Positions 30,171 through 42,442 of a stretch of 64,000 bases of DNA are shown here, piece after piece. Origin of the DNA: Caenorhabditis remanei (lineage: Eukaryota; Nematoda; Chromadorea; Rhabditida; Rhabditidae); assembly GCF_010183535.1 (NCBI RefSeq), contig NC_071332.1:16740001-16804000 (forward strand), in the 5' to 3' direction. Below the pieces are notes generated by a model that saw only the letters and a program-made list of their open reading frames with translations, did no database searches and was not told where the DNA came from. Numbering within the stretch: position 1 is the first letter of the stretch; each line of letters starts with the position of its first letter. The translations under genes were made by a program, and so were the position numbers.

Positions 30171-30477
30171 TCGCCCGTGACCAGCAGCTTCGATGGGAAG
30201 CAGGCTGAACTACTGGCGCCAATGGACCTCTCAATTAATCTTGTTAATAAAGTTGAAGTTTCTCTCGCACTTTAATTGTAAAATGGACTTCTCGTCCCTC
30301 TAACGTGTCACAACACTCACAAAACTTTGTCAGACAATAGCTGTAAGGATGGGCAGATAGATTATTTAACTTTTTAATTTTTATAGCATGATTAGAAATA
30401 TAAAGAGCATAACAGCGATGAATAGCATCGGTTTCATGACCAAACTGTTTCGTTACAATGCATATTTTCAAAAAACA

Positions 30478-31593
30478 GCTGGTGAACCTCTCACTTCAGT
30501 ACTTTTTTTCGTTTTCGCAAACTGAAAATTTCACAATACAAAAATTAGTTCAATTGTACGGCTTTCACTCACAATTTCATCTTCTTTGAAGCATACTCCC
30601 TGAATGGAGAAAAAAATACAAAGAGTGAGATAATATTGATTGATGAATGAGCAGTAAACAGTACTGCACAAACCGAACCAATAAATTGTGAATACCGAAG
30701 TTCCAAAACGATAAAGAGCACGACTAGAGACACTGGAGATACACAAAGAATAGTAGTTGTGATTTGTACAATTAAACTTCTTATCGCAGTTCGTGCTTTT
30801 TAAATGTTCCAGCAGATATTTGTAACTTCAGTGCACTCATTAGTCGGGAAATGTCCGTAATAGTGAGAGCTAGCACAGAGCAAGCAAAAGATAAAAACAT
30901 AAAAACAATTGCTACAATAAAACCATATGTAGTGTTTTTGATATACAAGTCGAAGTTTGATAACTGTTGAAAACTAAGCAGGTATTCAGGGTAGAACTGA
31001 AAAAAAGTAGCTAATCAATCTATCATCACTTGTCTAACCTCCGCAATATATCTCAATTGCTCATCTTTCTGTTCGTAAACAATATTGACACAAAAAGTAA
31101 CGAGGAAAGGAGTAATCAGACAACAAAAATAAAGAAATAATAACATAAAATTTGGTATAATATGTGTTTTTAATATGACAGCAATGGTTTGATGTTTCTG
31201 AATGAAGCTCATCATCAATAACTGATATTGGAGTGCAATAATACTGGATGCCATTATCTGTACATCAGAATTAAATTCAAATATATCAGTTCGACGGAAA
31301 CTTACAACATTATAGTGTAATGAGACCCCAAACCACTCAAATAAGATACCAACAGAGTATCCTGCTAAAAACGGGAATAGTGGAACACATTGCATTAGAA
31401 ATGTCAAATGTATGTCAGTTAGAAAACACATGCTTAGATATGCCAGCAAAAAAAATCGAAAAGTTCCTAGTTTCTCACATTGGAATATAAGTAAGTAAAT
31501 GCCAAGGGAGTTCAGAAAAAATGAGATGATTCCAATAATATGATAACATGAAATAATCCAATAAGGTTCAGAAAAGTCTATGTCATACTGCAT
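30478..31593 (-). pseudogene. sri-like chemoreceptor (copy D), frameshifted
   Basis: Exon 1 (from ATG 31593) and exon 2 (to about 31,040) are intact and closely resemble copy G. Exon 3 (about 30,996-30,574) has lost one base near 30,789: other copies encode KKHEDAIRSL, here the frame breaks at KKHE and meets a stop at once. Last exon ends at 30478. This is a probable recent pseudogene, since the rest is clean; a sequencing error is the alternative. Copy D is the first receptor right of the Maverick. Confidence 0.75.
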
Positions 31594-32439
31594 GTTGGGA
31601 AAAAGTGAATGATCGGCTGATAATCATTGCCAGAAATTTAGTTCGTTAGGACATAGTGACAGGTGGACATTGAAAAGCGCTATTTCTGTTCATTGCGGAA
31701 GTAATAACTTATGAACTCATACCTTAAGTCATAACTCCTGATCCAACAGTCTCACAGCAGATTCACCATAATTTGCATAAGAAATGAATGAAATGAGCCT
31801 CAACAACTGCAAGACACGTGTCCCGTGACCTTCCATTCTGATACCATCACTATTCTGGATGTGCTCTAAACCCAACCTGATGATCTTACGGTAACTATCT
31901 ACCCTACATTTCCCGTGCATCGCCTCTCGGTTAGTCGTGTTGATAACGTTTTTCTTGATTTCTCCCCTTTTGTTCCTCTTGCGCTCTAAGTGTGACACAG
32001 GCTCACCGTCACTCTAACGCGATCCAAACTGTTTAGATAACTTTACACATTTCATATTGCTTGAATTAATGACACATATTTTTACTCATAGTCTAAAGTT
32101 TAGTTGGTCTTATAAACTGAACAGGTGATTTTCCTCACCAGACATTGAAATCTATTTAAAATTATACTCAAAAAGGGCTCCGAGACATTTCGACGCATTT
32201 GTTATTTTGATGACATCACGTTTACTTTTATTTTCACTGATATTTTGTGGAGAAACGGGGTGCAGCATTTTCAATAGTTACGTTGTCTCATAAAAATTTC
32301 AACTAGAACATTTAAAAAAAAGTTCATCACATGAACATTTTAACATCTAGAGAAAAGAACAGAGAGAGGAAGATAAATATCGCTAGTTTTTTACCAAATT
32401 TTCTTGTTATTCGAGAAGGAAATACATTCAAAAACGAGT
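31594..32439. other. sri inter-copy spacer
   Basis: Spacer of the tandem array. It shares blocks with the spacers near 33.6, 39.6, 42.1 and 54.2 kb (e.g. AGTCATAACTCCTG and CTCAACAACTGCAAGACAC). No gene seen. Confidence 0.5.
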
Positions 32440-33554
32440 TTATGAACTTCTCACAACAGTTGTTATCTTTCGCTTTCGCATACTGAAAATTTACAAACAA
32501 AACATAATTTCAATAGTAGTGTTTTCACTCACAATTTCATCTTTTTTGAAGCATACTCTCTGAATGGAGGAAAAAATATAAAGAGTGAGATAATATTGAT
32601 AGATGAATGAGCTGTAAACAGTACTGCACAAACCGAACCAACAAATTGTGCATATCGAAGTTCCAAAACGATAAAGAGCACGACTAGAGACACTGGAGAT
32701 ACACAAAGAATAGTAGTTGCGATTTGTACAAGTAAACTTCTGATCGCATCTTTGTGTTTTTTAAATGTTCCAGCAGATATTTGCAGTTTCAGTGCACGCA
32801 TTAGTCGGAAAATGTCCATAAAAAAGAGAGCTATCACAGAGCAAGCAAAAAATAAAAACATAAAAATAATTTCTACCACGAAAACATATCTAGTGTTTTT
32901 AAAATACAATTCAAAGTGTGGTAACTGTTGAAAACTTGCCACATATTCAGGGTAGAACTGAAAATTTATAGGTAATAAATCTACGATAACTTGTCAAACC
33001 TCCGCAATATATCTCAATTGCTCATCTTTCTGCTCGTGAATAGCATTGAGACAACAAATAACGAGTAAAGGAGTAAACATAAAACAAAGATAATATAAAG
33101 GAAACAGAAAACCTGGTAGAGTATTTGTTTTTAATATGTTTGCAATGGTTTGATGTTTCTGAACGAAGCTCATCATCAAGAATTCAAGCTGTAGTGCAAC
33201 AAAGCTGAATGCCATTATCTGGGAATCAGAAATAAATTCAATTATAGCAGTTTGTCGGAAACTCACAACATTATAGTGTAATGGGACCCCAAACCACTCA
33301 GGTAGGATACCAGCAGCGTATCCTGCTAAAAATGGGAAAAAAGGAACAACTTGCATTAGAAGAGTCAAATGAATGTCAGTTAGAAAACACATACTCAGAT
33401 ACGCCAGCAAATAAAATCGAAAAGTTCATAGTTTCTCACATTGGAATATAAGTAAGTAAATGCCAAGGGAGTTCAGAAAAAATGAGATGATTCCAATAAC
33501 ATGATAACATGAAACAATCCAATAAGGTTCAAGAAAGTCTATGTTATATAGCAT
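32440..33554 (-). pseudogene. sri-like chemoreceptor (copy E), premature stop
   Basis: ATG at 33554. Exon 1 carries an in-frame TGA at about 33,427, where sister copies have GGA in QCEKLGTFRF. All downstream exons (about 33,219-33,000, 32,956-32,535 and 32,491-32,440) keep their frame and splice sites, so a single substitution is the only visible lesion. Such a gene could be a recent or polymorphic null. Confidence 0.75.
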
Positions 33555-34473
33555 GTTGGGAAAAAAGTGAATGGTCGGCTGATAAACATAGGCAGAAATT
33601 TAGTTGGTTGTGAGAGAGTGACAGGTGGAATATCAGTGAAAAGCGCTATTTCTGTTCATTGCGGAAGTAATAAATTATGAACTCATACCTTAATTCATAA
33701 TTCCTGCGCTACCCGTCTCACAGCAGATTTACTATAATCTGCATGAGAAATTAATAGAATGAGTCTCAACAACTGCAAAACACATGCCCCGTGACCTTAA
33801 CCTGAACCCAACCTGGTGACCTTATGATAAAGATCATCTTCCCTATGTACATTTTCAGTGCATACGCGGAAGAGGAAATGGTCACAATGTCGTCGCCTAT
33901 CAATCGTTCTACACTCTCTGAAATGATGATGTCTACCGATGATGATGTTAAGCACCGTGGTTCAGAGGATTTTTTTCACTGCTTGCGGCAGCTTTACCAG
34001 CAATCGCTTGTGACCAGCAGCTTGGATGGGAAGAAGGCTTAACTACTGACACCAATGAAGCTCACGACTAGTCATTTTAATAAAGTTTATGTTTTTCTCC
34101 TCCTTGTTGTTCCTCTTGCACTTTAACATAACATGTAACATTGGCTCACCGTTCCTCTAACGTGTCACGACACTGTAACATTAGTTGTGACTGTGGATGA
34201 ACAGAGAGATTCTTCCACTTTTAACATTTTCATTGCATGATTAGATACATAAAGAGCAGATAACATAGATAAGTATGCTAATTCATCTCCGATCTCCCAC
34301 GAAAAAGCGTTCCTTCCAAGAAATAAAAAAAAGAAGAAGTTGCATTTGTGCTACGAATACAAGTATCTGGAACAGGGCTAAATTGAACTCGTACACATTT
34401 TTCCCTATTACGTACCCTTGCGGACGTAAATAAATTATTATTATTATTATTATCATCGTTTCAGTGCATACTT
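33555..34473. other. sri spacer holding the uninterrupted Maverick target and an (ATT)n microsatellite
   Basis: 33,940-34,080 matches the sequence broken by the Maverick (TTACCAGCAATCGC is continuous here) and by the DNA transposon at 42.4 kb (TTTTAATAAAGTT continuous near 34,077). A short (TTA)n run lies at about 34,434-34,454. No gene. Confidence 0.65.
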
Positions 34474-35598
34474 TCAAGAAATAGCTGGTGAAACTCTCAC
34501 ATCAGTTGTTATTCTTTGCTTTCGCAAACTGAAAACTTAAAAAATTAGTTCAATTGTACGGTTTTTACTCACAATGTCATCTTTTTTGAAGCATGCTCCC
34601 TGAATGGAGGGAAAAATATAAAAAGTGAGATAATATTGATTGATGAATGTGCAGTGAACAGTACTGCACAAATCGAACCAACAAATTGTGCATATCGAAG
34701 TTCCAAAACGATAGAGACCACCATTAGAGATATTGGAGATACGCAAAGAATAGTAGTTGCGATTTGTACAAGTAAACTTCTTATCGCATCTTCTTGCTTT
34801 TTGAATGTTCCAGCAGATATTTGCAGTTTCAGTGCACGCATTAGTCGGAAAATGTCCAAAATAAAGAGAGCTAGCATAGAGCAAGCAACGGATAAAAACA
34901 TAAATATAATTGCAGCAATAAACACATATGTATTGTTTTTAAAATACAAATCGAATTGTGGTAACTGTTGAAAACTGGGCAGATATTCAGGGTAGAACTG
35001 AAAATTTATAGGTAGTAAATCTACTATCCTTCTATCGTCAAACCTCCGCAATATATCTCAATTGCTCATCTTTCTGCTCGTGAAGAGCATTGAGACTACA
35101 AATAACGAGTAAAGGAGTAAACAGAAAACAAAGATAATATAAGGGAAACAGAAAACTTGGTAGAGTATTTGTTTTTAATATGTTTGCAATGGTTTGATGT
35201 TTCTGAACGAAGCTCATAATCAAGAGTTCAAACTGGAGTGAAACGAAACTGAATGTCATTATCTGGGAATCAGAATCAAATTCAAATATATCAGCTCAAC
35301 GGAAACTTACGACAGTATAGTGTATTGAGACCCCAAACCACTCAACTAGGATACCAGCAGCATATGCTGCTAAAAATGGGAAAAAAGGAACAACTTGCAT
35401 TAGAAGAGTCAAATGAATGTCAGTTAGAAAACACATACTTTGATACGCCAGCAAATAAAATCGAAAAGTTCCTAGTTTCTCACATTGGAATATAAGTAGG
35501 TAAATGCCAAGGGAGTTAAGAAAAAAAGAAATGATGCCAATAACATGATAACATGGAACAACCCAATAAGGTCCGGAAAAATCTATGTTATATTGCAT
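34474..35598 (-). CDS. sri-like chemoreceptor (copy F), intact
   Basis: Exons 35598-35311, 35262-35044, 34997-34573 and 34528-34474. Lengths 288, 219, 425 and 55 sum to 328 codons plus stop, and every intron is GT/AG. The protein starts MQYNIDFSGPYWVVPCYHV, has FPFLAAYAAGIL, the SFVQKHQTIANILKTN loop, KKQEDAIRSLLVQ and the TM7 signature HSSINIISLFIFFPPFREH. It is predicted to be a seven-transmembrane receptor in sensory cilia. Because it is complete it is my reference for exon borders and for judging the broken copies. Confidence 0.82.
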
Positions 35599-35814
35599 GT
35601 CGGGGAGATAAAGTGACTGGTCGGCTGCTTAACATAATTAGAAACTTAGTTTGTCGTGACATGGTGACAGGTGGAATATCATCGGTAAGCGGTAGTTCTG
35701 TTAATTGCGGAATTAATAATTCATTAACTCGCAACTTGAGTCATAACTCCCGATCCACCAGTTTTACAGCATATTCACTATAATCAGCCTGAGAAATGAA
35801 TAATAAAAGACAAA

Positions 35815-35910
35815 AAAGTTTTCCCCGGTGGGTTTCGAACGCTGGCTGTCAGATTGGCACCAAAAATTCAAAATTAAAATACGACATCTTTCCAACCACT
35901 TAGTATTTCT
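35815..35910 (-). repeat. tRNA-like (SINE-type) fragment
   Basis: The minus strand has an A-box-like CTAAGTGGTTGG (about 35,903-35,892) and a B-box-like GCGTTCGAAACC (35,842-35,831). The interval is too long for a normal tRNA, and no cloverleaf forms. It lies at the left border of the duplicated DUF281-srw-sri block. Confidence 0.35.
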
Positions 35911-36002
35911 AGCTTTTATCTTGTCGCTTCAAAAAATAACGGGAGGAACTAAAAGTTGTTCAAACATCAATATCAAAGACAAATCTCAAAATTGAATTAT
36001 AG

Positions 36003-36455
36003 TATGCGACAAATGCGACGTCAACAAAATCGCGCCGGACTTGGAGGATCCTGCAAACACTTACTTCACATTTGAGTGGGTCTCAATTATTGTTTGCAAA
36101 ACTGCTATTTTTTCCAGTGTCGATAAACCAGCAACGGGATGTCAAATGGTTTTCCAAGTACATTGCATGAGATCAGATACGATGATTTGTGAAAATAACA
36201 ATATTTTTGTGAGAGGTACCTGTCAGAAGATTAATTTAAAATATGGAGTTCCAGGGAACGACTTCTACAGGAAACAGAGGAATAGCCACTGGTGTCACAT
36301 CCACCTCAGCGTCATCGACATTGACCTGTGAAGCAGATGGTTCCTGGTCTGCCAGAGATGTGTAAGTCGATCACAAGGTTAAAGAAATAAGTGTAATTTT
36401 CAGAACGATGATTTCAAAAATTGTCTGTACATTCCAGGGATGTGTGCAACCTTAA
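36003..36455 (+). pseudogene. DUF281 gene fragment lacking its signal/mucin exon
   Basis: Closely matches exons 2-5 of the 6175-7006 gene (CDKCDVNKIAPDLEDP, ATGCQMVFQVHC, STLTCEADGSW). Similarity begins only at about 35,978, inside intron 1, so the first exon with signal peptide and Thr-rich stretch was not duplicated. No alternative first exon seen upstream. Splice sites of the remaining exons are kept, with small differences such as a two-codon deletion near SWSAR. Confidence 0.7.
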
Positions 36456-36556
36456 AAATAGTCAATACTTTATTCAAGATAGAGTTTGTAAGACCTGAAT
36501 TCAATAAACACATTATTAAACATTTACCAACACAAAAGTTATCAATGATACTAAAT

Positions 36557-37854
36557 TCAATGTATAGTCGACCTCACAACAAAAACCAGGCCTTCATTTA
36601 TTCGTTTTCTTTTTCTCCGCACCAGGCGTTTTGCCACACTTCTATACTGTGATGACATTAGGAAACATATCAAGCAATGGGTAACCGAATTGGCAATGAG
36701 AAGGGTGTACGAGAATGCATCGAGTTCTTGATAAACTTGTCTGGAAAAAAGAGTGCTCTAAGTTTTATAGATCACTTTAGCTCACTGTTCTTTATAATAT
36801 TGTACATATAAATAGTCAGTAACATAATAAGCTCCGTAAGTGATTTCCGAGAGGAACACACTGATAGTCATTACTAGAACCAGCCAGAATGTGTTAGATG
36901 ACGCATCACTTCTCAACTTCTTCCTCCTTTCCTTTGCTTTACTAACTGCTCCCAATAATATAATAGCCATGAAAAAATAGGTACAGCTGATAAACATTGC
37001 CATAAAGCCATCAATTGCTAGATATTTCCTCTCCCATTTTTCCACTGCAACCATTCGATATGGAACGTAAGGAGGTGTCTTAGAATCGTACTCGCAGCTG
37101 GAATATCTTATCGAATATTGAACATGCGGTATGAAACCTACTACTTGACTTTCTCAAATTTTTTATTATAAAAGTAGTAAGAGCTCCAGGTAGCACAACA
37201 AACACTTATTAGCAGCATGACCATTGTCCCAAATTTTGGTTTTAACATCTTTGCAATAAAATTATTCAATGGAAACAAAACGGAAATTGCTCTAATTACT
37301 GCTATAAATAATGCAAAAAACGCAGAGCATCTTCGACTCATTATTTGTATTGATTTGGATAACAAGTTGATAATAAGATGCGAATACATCACACCACCCC
37401 AGCATCCTTCTATTTTATAGATTATATTCCACATCATTACAACTTGAGTAACATTTCCTAATGATTGAAATATATCACATAGACTAATTCCAATCATAAT
37501 GATGTAAACTAATTGGGTCCTTAGTTCTTTGCGAGTCAAAACTATCAAATGAAAGATATTAACGAAAAAAGCAATAAAAGATGAAATGTCATAGATAAAT
37601 TTAATGGTCTCAACATATCCATCGAAAACTGTGTTGTCTTTTTGAAACTCATCAGTAATATAATCGTAACCCGGGTCAAAATAATAGTCTTTCCAGAATG
37701 GTTCAGTAGTGGTCTCCACGCTTCCAGACTCATAGTGATCTTGATAAATATAATAGTCTTTGGGTATTGGGGCAGTAGTAGTTCTAGGCTTTTTGGTATT
37801 TGGGTCGGGGTAGTCTATTGGATTTGGAAGCTTTTTACGGCCTAGTTTCAACAT
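36557..37854 (-). CDS. srw-like chemoreceptor (second copy of the duplicated pair)
   Basis: Same exon plan as 7108-8408: exon 1 37854-37141, middle exon about 37,100-36,780, last exon about 36,740-36,557. The protein differs by only a handful of residues (e.g. FDPGYDY for FYPGYDY, SFIAFF for SFIAVF, NFIAK for NLIAK). TM1 NIFHLIVLTRKELR, RRCSAFFALF and NSVTHCL motifs are present. No frame break. Synonymous and intron differences are visible, so both copies are genuinely present and not one assembly copy. Confidence 0.78.
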
Positions 37855-38303
37855 TACGGCAAAAAACGGAAGATGAGAGTGAATGAAATAGAAAACTGAT
37901 CAAAAAACTAAAATAGTTATCACAAGTTTTACAATAATTATAGATTTCAAACAGGAGTAAGGTACAATTAACATGATGTTTATCTAAATAGAAAATTTTT
38001 AGTTTTCTCAAAGCAGCATCAAAGATTATTCTGAATGATACTTACTTGTCTGTTTTTATATTTTCATGATTTCTGGTCATTTTTAATATTACACACTTCT
38101 CTGCTATGTGTTGCGGAATGAGTATTAGCACGCAACTTGAGTCATAACTCCTGCGCCACCAGCCTCCCAGCAGATTCATTATGATCAGCATAAGAAAAGA
38201 ATAAGATAGGTCACGTGTTCCGTGGCTTTCCACTGTGATACGATAACTATTCTGAATGTGCCCAGTTCCTTGACCAAACTGTCTCGTTATTCAGTGCATA
38301 CTT
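37855..38303. other. spacer between duplicated srw and sri genes
   Basis: Matches the spacer at 8409-8874 over most of its length, except where a stretch near 38,080-38,110 replaces the TCTTTTAATATTCAC segment. No gene. Confidence 0.5.
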
Positions 38304-39431
38304 TCAAAAAAGAGCTGCTGAATCTCTCACTTCAGTTGATATTTTTCGCTTTCGCATACTGAAAATTTTACAAACAAAACATTAATTCAATAGCAGTGTT
38401 TTTACTCACAATGTCATCTTTTTTGAAGCATAATCTCTGAATGGAGGGAAAAATATAAAGAGTGAGATAATATTGATTGATGAATGAGCAGTAAACAGTA
38501 CTGCACAAATCGAACCGAGAAATTGTGCATATCGAAGTTCCAAAACGATAAAGACCACGACTAGAGACACTGGAGATAAGCAAAGAATAGTAGTTGTTAT
38601 TTGTACAATTAAACTTCTTATCGCATCTTCGTGCTTTTTAAATGTCCCAGCAGATATTTGCAGTTTCAGTACACGCATTAGTCGAAAAATGTCCATAATA
38701 GTGAGAGCTAGCACAGAGCAAGCAAAAGATAAAAACATAATAACAATTCCTACCATAAAACCATATGTAGTATTTTTGATATACAAGTCGAAGTGTGGTA
38801 ACTGTTGAAACCTGGGCAGATATTCAGGGTAGAACTAAAAATTTATAGGTAATAAATCTACTATCACTTGTCTAACCTCCGCAATATATCTCAATTGCTC
38901 ATCTTTCTGTTCGTAAACAATATTGACACAAAAAGTAACAAGGAAAGGAGTGATCAGACAACAAAAATAAAGAAATAATAACATAAAATTTGGTATAATA
39001 TGTGTTTTTAATATGATAGCAATGGCTTGATGTTTCTGAATGAAGCTCATCATCAATAACTGATATTGGAGTGCAATAATACTGGATGCCATTATCTGTG
39101 AATCAGAATTCAATTCAAATATATTATTTCGGTGGTAACTTACGACATTATAGTGTAATGAGACCCCAAACCACTCAGATAAAATACCAACAGAGTATCC
39201 TGCTAAAAATGGGAATAGTGGAACACATTGCATTAAAAATGTCAAATGTATGTCAGTTAGAAAACACATACTTAGATATGCCAGCAAAAAAAATCGAAAA
39301 GTTCCCAGTTTTTTACATCGAAAAATAAGTAAGTAAATGCCAAGGGAGTTCAAAAAAAATGAGATGATTCCAATAACATGATAACATGAAATAATCCAAT
39401 AAGGTTCAGAAAAGTCTATGTTATACTGCAT
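38304..39431 (-). CDS. sri-like chemoreceptor (copy G), intact
   Basis: ATG at 39431; exons 1 and 2 read MQYNIDFSEPYWIISCYHV to EQKDEQLRYIAEV. Exon 3 begins after a TTTTTAG acceptor (usually TTTTCAG in sister copies) at about 38,835 and runs to about 38,412 with KKHEDAIRSLIVQ and FFPPFRDYASKK. The last exon ends at 38304. All frames join. Sub-lineage shared with copy D (SIIALQYQLLMMSF), different from F/H/I. It is the sri partner of the duplicated DUF281-srw-sri block. Confidence 0.8.
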
Positions 39432-40434
39432 GTTGGGAAAAAGTGAATGATCGGCTGATAAACATAGCCAGAAATTTAGTTGGTTGAGAGAGAGTGACAG
39501 GTGGAATATCATTGAAAAGCACTATTTCTGTTAATTGCGGAAGTATAAACTCATGAACTCATACCTTAAGTCAAAAATCCTGCGCCACCCGTCTCACAAC
39601 AGATTCACTATATTCTGCATAAGAAATGAACAGAATAAGTCTCGACAACAGCAAGACACATGCCCCGTGACCTTCCATTCTGATACCATAAATTTTCTGG
39701 ATGTGCTCTAAACCCAACCTGATGACCTTACGATAACAATCTACGCTACATTTTCTGTGCATTTAATAAAAAGGAAATCGTCAGAAAGTCGTCGTCTCTT
39801 AATTATTCTTATCTTCTTCACTGCTTGGGGAAGCTGAGAGCAACCACCCATGACCAGCGGCTTCAATGGAAGGGAGACTCAACTACTGGTGCCTATGGAT
39901 CTCTCAATTAGTCATGTTAATGAAGTTGTTGTTGCTCTCTTCTTTTTTGCTCTTCTGGCACCACTCTAAGTGTAACACGGGCTCACAATCCGTAACTAAT
40001 CCAAACTGTTTAGATAAGTTTACACAATTCATATTGCTTGAAATAATGAGACATATTTTTACTCATAATCTAAAACTCAGTTGGTCTTATAAACTGAACA
40101 GGTGATTTTCCTTACTAGGCCTTGAAACATATTTAAAATTAGACTCAAAAAGGGCTCCGGGACATTTCGACGCATTTGTTACTTTGATGACATCACGTTT
40201 ACTTTTATTTTCACTGATATTTTGTGGAGAAACGGGGTGCAGTATTTTCAATAGTTACTTTGTCTTATAAAAAATTCAACTAGAACATAAAAAAAGTTCA
40301 TTACATGATAATTTTAACATCCAGAGAAAAGAACAGAGATAAATATCACTAGTTTTTTACCAAATTTTCTCGTTATTCGTGGAGGAAATACTTTCAAAAA
40401 CCAGTTCATAAACTTCTCACAACAGTTGTCATCT
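39432..40434. other. sri inter-copy spacer
   Basis: Same composite of spacer blocks as 31,594-32,439; 39,990-40,430 matches 32,010-32,460 closely (e.g. GGGCTCCGGGACATTTCGACG). No gene. Confidence 0.5.
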
Positions 40435-40604
40435 TTCGCTTTCGCATACTGAAAATTTACAAACAAAACATAATCTCAATAGTAGTGTTTTCATTCACAA
40501 TGTCATCTTTTTCGAAACATACTCTCTGAATGGAGGAAAAAATAAAAAAAGTGAGATAATATTGATTGACGAATGGGAAGAAAACAGTACTATACAAATC
40601 GAAC
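40435..40604 (-). pseudogene. sri-like 3' gene fragment
   Basis: Only the last intron/exon and the final part of exon 3 (TM7 region) of a receptor remain. Similarity to neighbouring copies stops abruptly at CAAATCGAAC (40,604), where sequence typical of a spacer (ATGTCACGACAC) begins. A deletion between two tandem copies would produce this junction. Confidence 0.7.
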
Positions 40605-40767
40605 ATGTCACGACACTCAAACATTAGCTGTGACTGTGGATGAGCAGAGAGATTCTTCCTCTTTTAACATTTTTATTGCATGATTAGAGACATAAAAAGC
40701 AGATAACATAAATAAGTATCATCGGTTTCATGACCAAACTGTCTCGTCATTCAATCAGTGCACACTT

Positions 40768-41888
40768 TCAAGAAATAGCTGGTGAAACTCTCACATCAGT
40801 TGTTATTCTTTGCTTTCGCAAACTGAAAACTTAAAAAATTAGTTCAATTGTACGGCTTTTACTCACAATGTCATCTTTTTTGAAGCATACTCCCTGAATG
40901 GAGGAAAAAATAAAAAAAGTGAGATAATATTGATTGATGAATGGGAAGAAAACAGTACTATACAAATCGAACCAATAAATTGTGCATACCGGAGTTCCAA
41001 AACGATAAAGACCACGACTAGAGACACTGGAGATACACAAAGAATAGTAGTTGTAATTTGTACAAGTAAACTTCTTATAGCATCTTCGTGCTTTTTGAAT
41101 GTTCCAGGAGATATTTGCAGTTTCAGTACACGCATTAGTCGGAAAATGTCCATGATAAAAAGAGCTAGCACAGAGGAAGCAAATGATAAAAACATAAAAA
41201 TAATTGCTACCACTAAAACATATGTATTGTTTTTAAAATACAATTCGAAGTGTGGCAACTGTTGAAAACTAGGCAGATATTCAGGGTAGAACTGAAAATT
41301 TATAGGTAATCAATCTACTATCACTTGTCTAACCTCCGCAATATATCTGAATTGCTCATCTTTCTGCTCGTGAATAGCATTGAGACAACAAATAACGAGT
41401 AAAGGAGTTAACAGAAAACAAAGATAAAATAAGGGAAACAGAAAACTTGGTAGAGTATTTGTTTTTAATATGTTTGCAATGGTTTGATGTTTCTGAATGA
41501 AGCTCATAATCAAGAATTCAAACTGTAGTGCAACAACGCTGTATGCAATTATCTGTAAATCAGAAATGAATTCATATATATCAGTTCGGCCAGAACTTAC
41601 AACATTATAGTGTAAGGAGACCCCAAACCACTCAGGTAGGATACCAGCAGCGTATCCTGCTAAAAATGGAAAAAAAGGAACAACTTGCATTAGAAGAGTC
41701 AAATGAATGTCAGTTAGAAAACACATACTTAGATACGCCAGTAAATAAAATCGAAAAGTTCCCAGTTTTTTACATTGAAAAATAAGCATGTAAATGCCGA
41801 CGGAGTTCAGAAAAAATGAGATGATTCCAATAACATGATAACATGAAATAATCCAATAAGGTCCGGAAAAGTCTATGTTATATTGCAT
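40768..41888 (-). CDS. sri-like chemoreceptor (copy H), intact
   Basis: ATG at 41888. Exons about 41,888-41,601, 41,552-41,334, 41,291-40,867 and 40,822-40,768, with the same borders as copy F. It encodes MQYNIDFSGPYWIISCYHV, FPFLAGYAAGILPEWFG, SFIQKHQTIANILKTN, KKHEDAIRSLLVQITTT and HSSINIISLFLFFPPFREY. No frame break. Close to copies F and I. Confidence 0.8.
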
Positions 41889-42440
41889 GTTGGGGAGATA
41901 AAGTGACTGGTCGGCTGATAATCATAGCCAGAAATTTAGTGCTTTGTGACATAGTTACAGGTGGAATATCATTGAAAAGCACTATTTCTGTTAATTGCGG
42001 AAGTATAAACTTATGAACTCGTACCTTAAGTCATAACTCCTGCGCTACCCGTCTCACAGCAGATTCACTATAATCTGCATGAGAAATTAATAGAATGAGT
42101 CTCAACAACTGCAAGACACATGTTCCGTGACCTTACACTCTGATACCATCACTATTCTGGACGTAACCTGAACCCAACCTGGTGACCTTACGATAAAGAT
42201 ATTCCCTATGTACATTTTCTGTGCATACACGGAAGAGGAAATGGTTATAATGTCGTAGCCTATCAATCGTTCTACACTCTCTGCAATGATGATGTCTGCC
42301 GATGATGATGTTAAGCACCGTGGTTCAGAGGATTTTTTCACTGCTTGCGGAAGCTTTACCAGCAATCGCCAGTGACCAACAACTTCTATGGGAAGAAGGC
42401 TCAACTACTGATGCCAATGAAGCTCTCGACTAGTCATGTT
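41889..42440. other. sri spacer, left flank of the CACAGG transposon
   Basis: Tandem-array spacer. It includes TTTACCAGCAATCGCC at about 42,354, another uninterrupted version of the Maverick target. A minus-strand open frame (42102-42404) shows no family features. Confidence 0.5.
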
Positions 42441-42442
42441 AA

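Noticed and set aside
34430..34456. Short ATT/TTA tandem run as a possible regulatory repeat or CRISPR-like array
   Set aside because: Simple microsatellite of a few units without spacers; the organism is a eukaryote.
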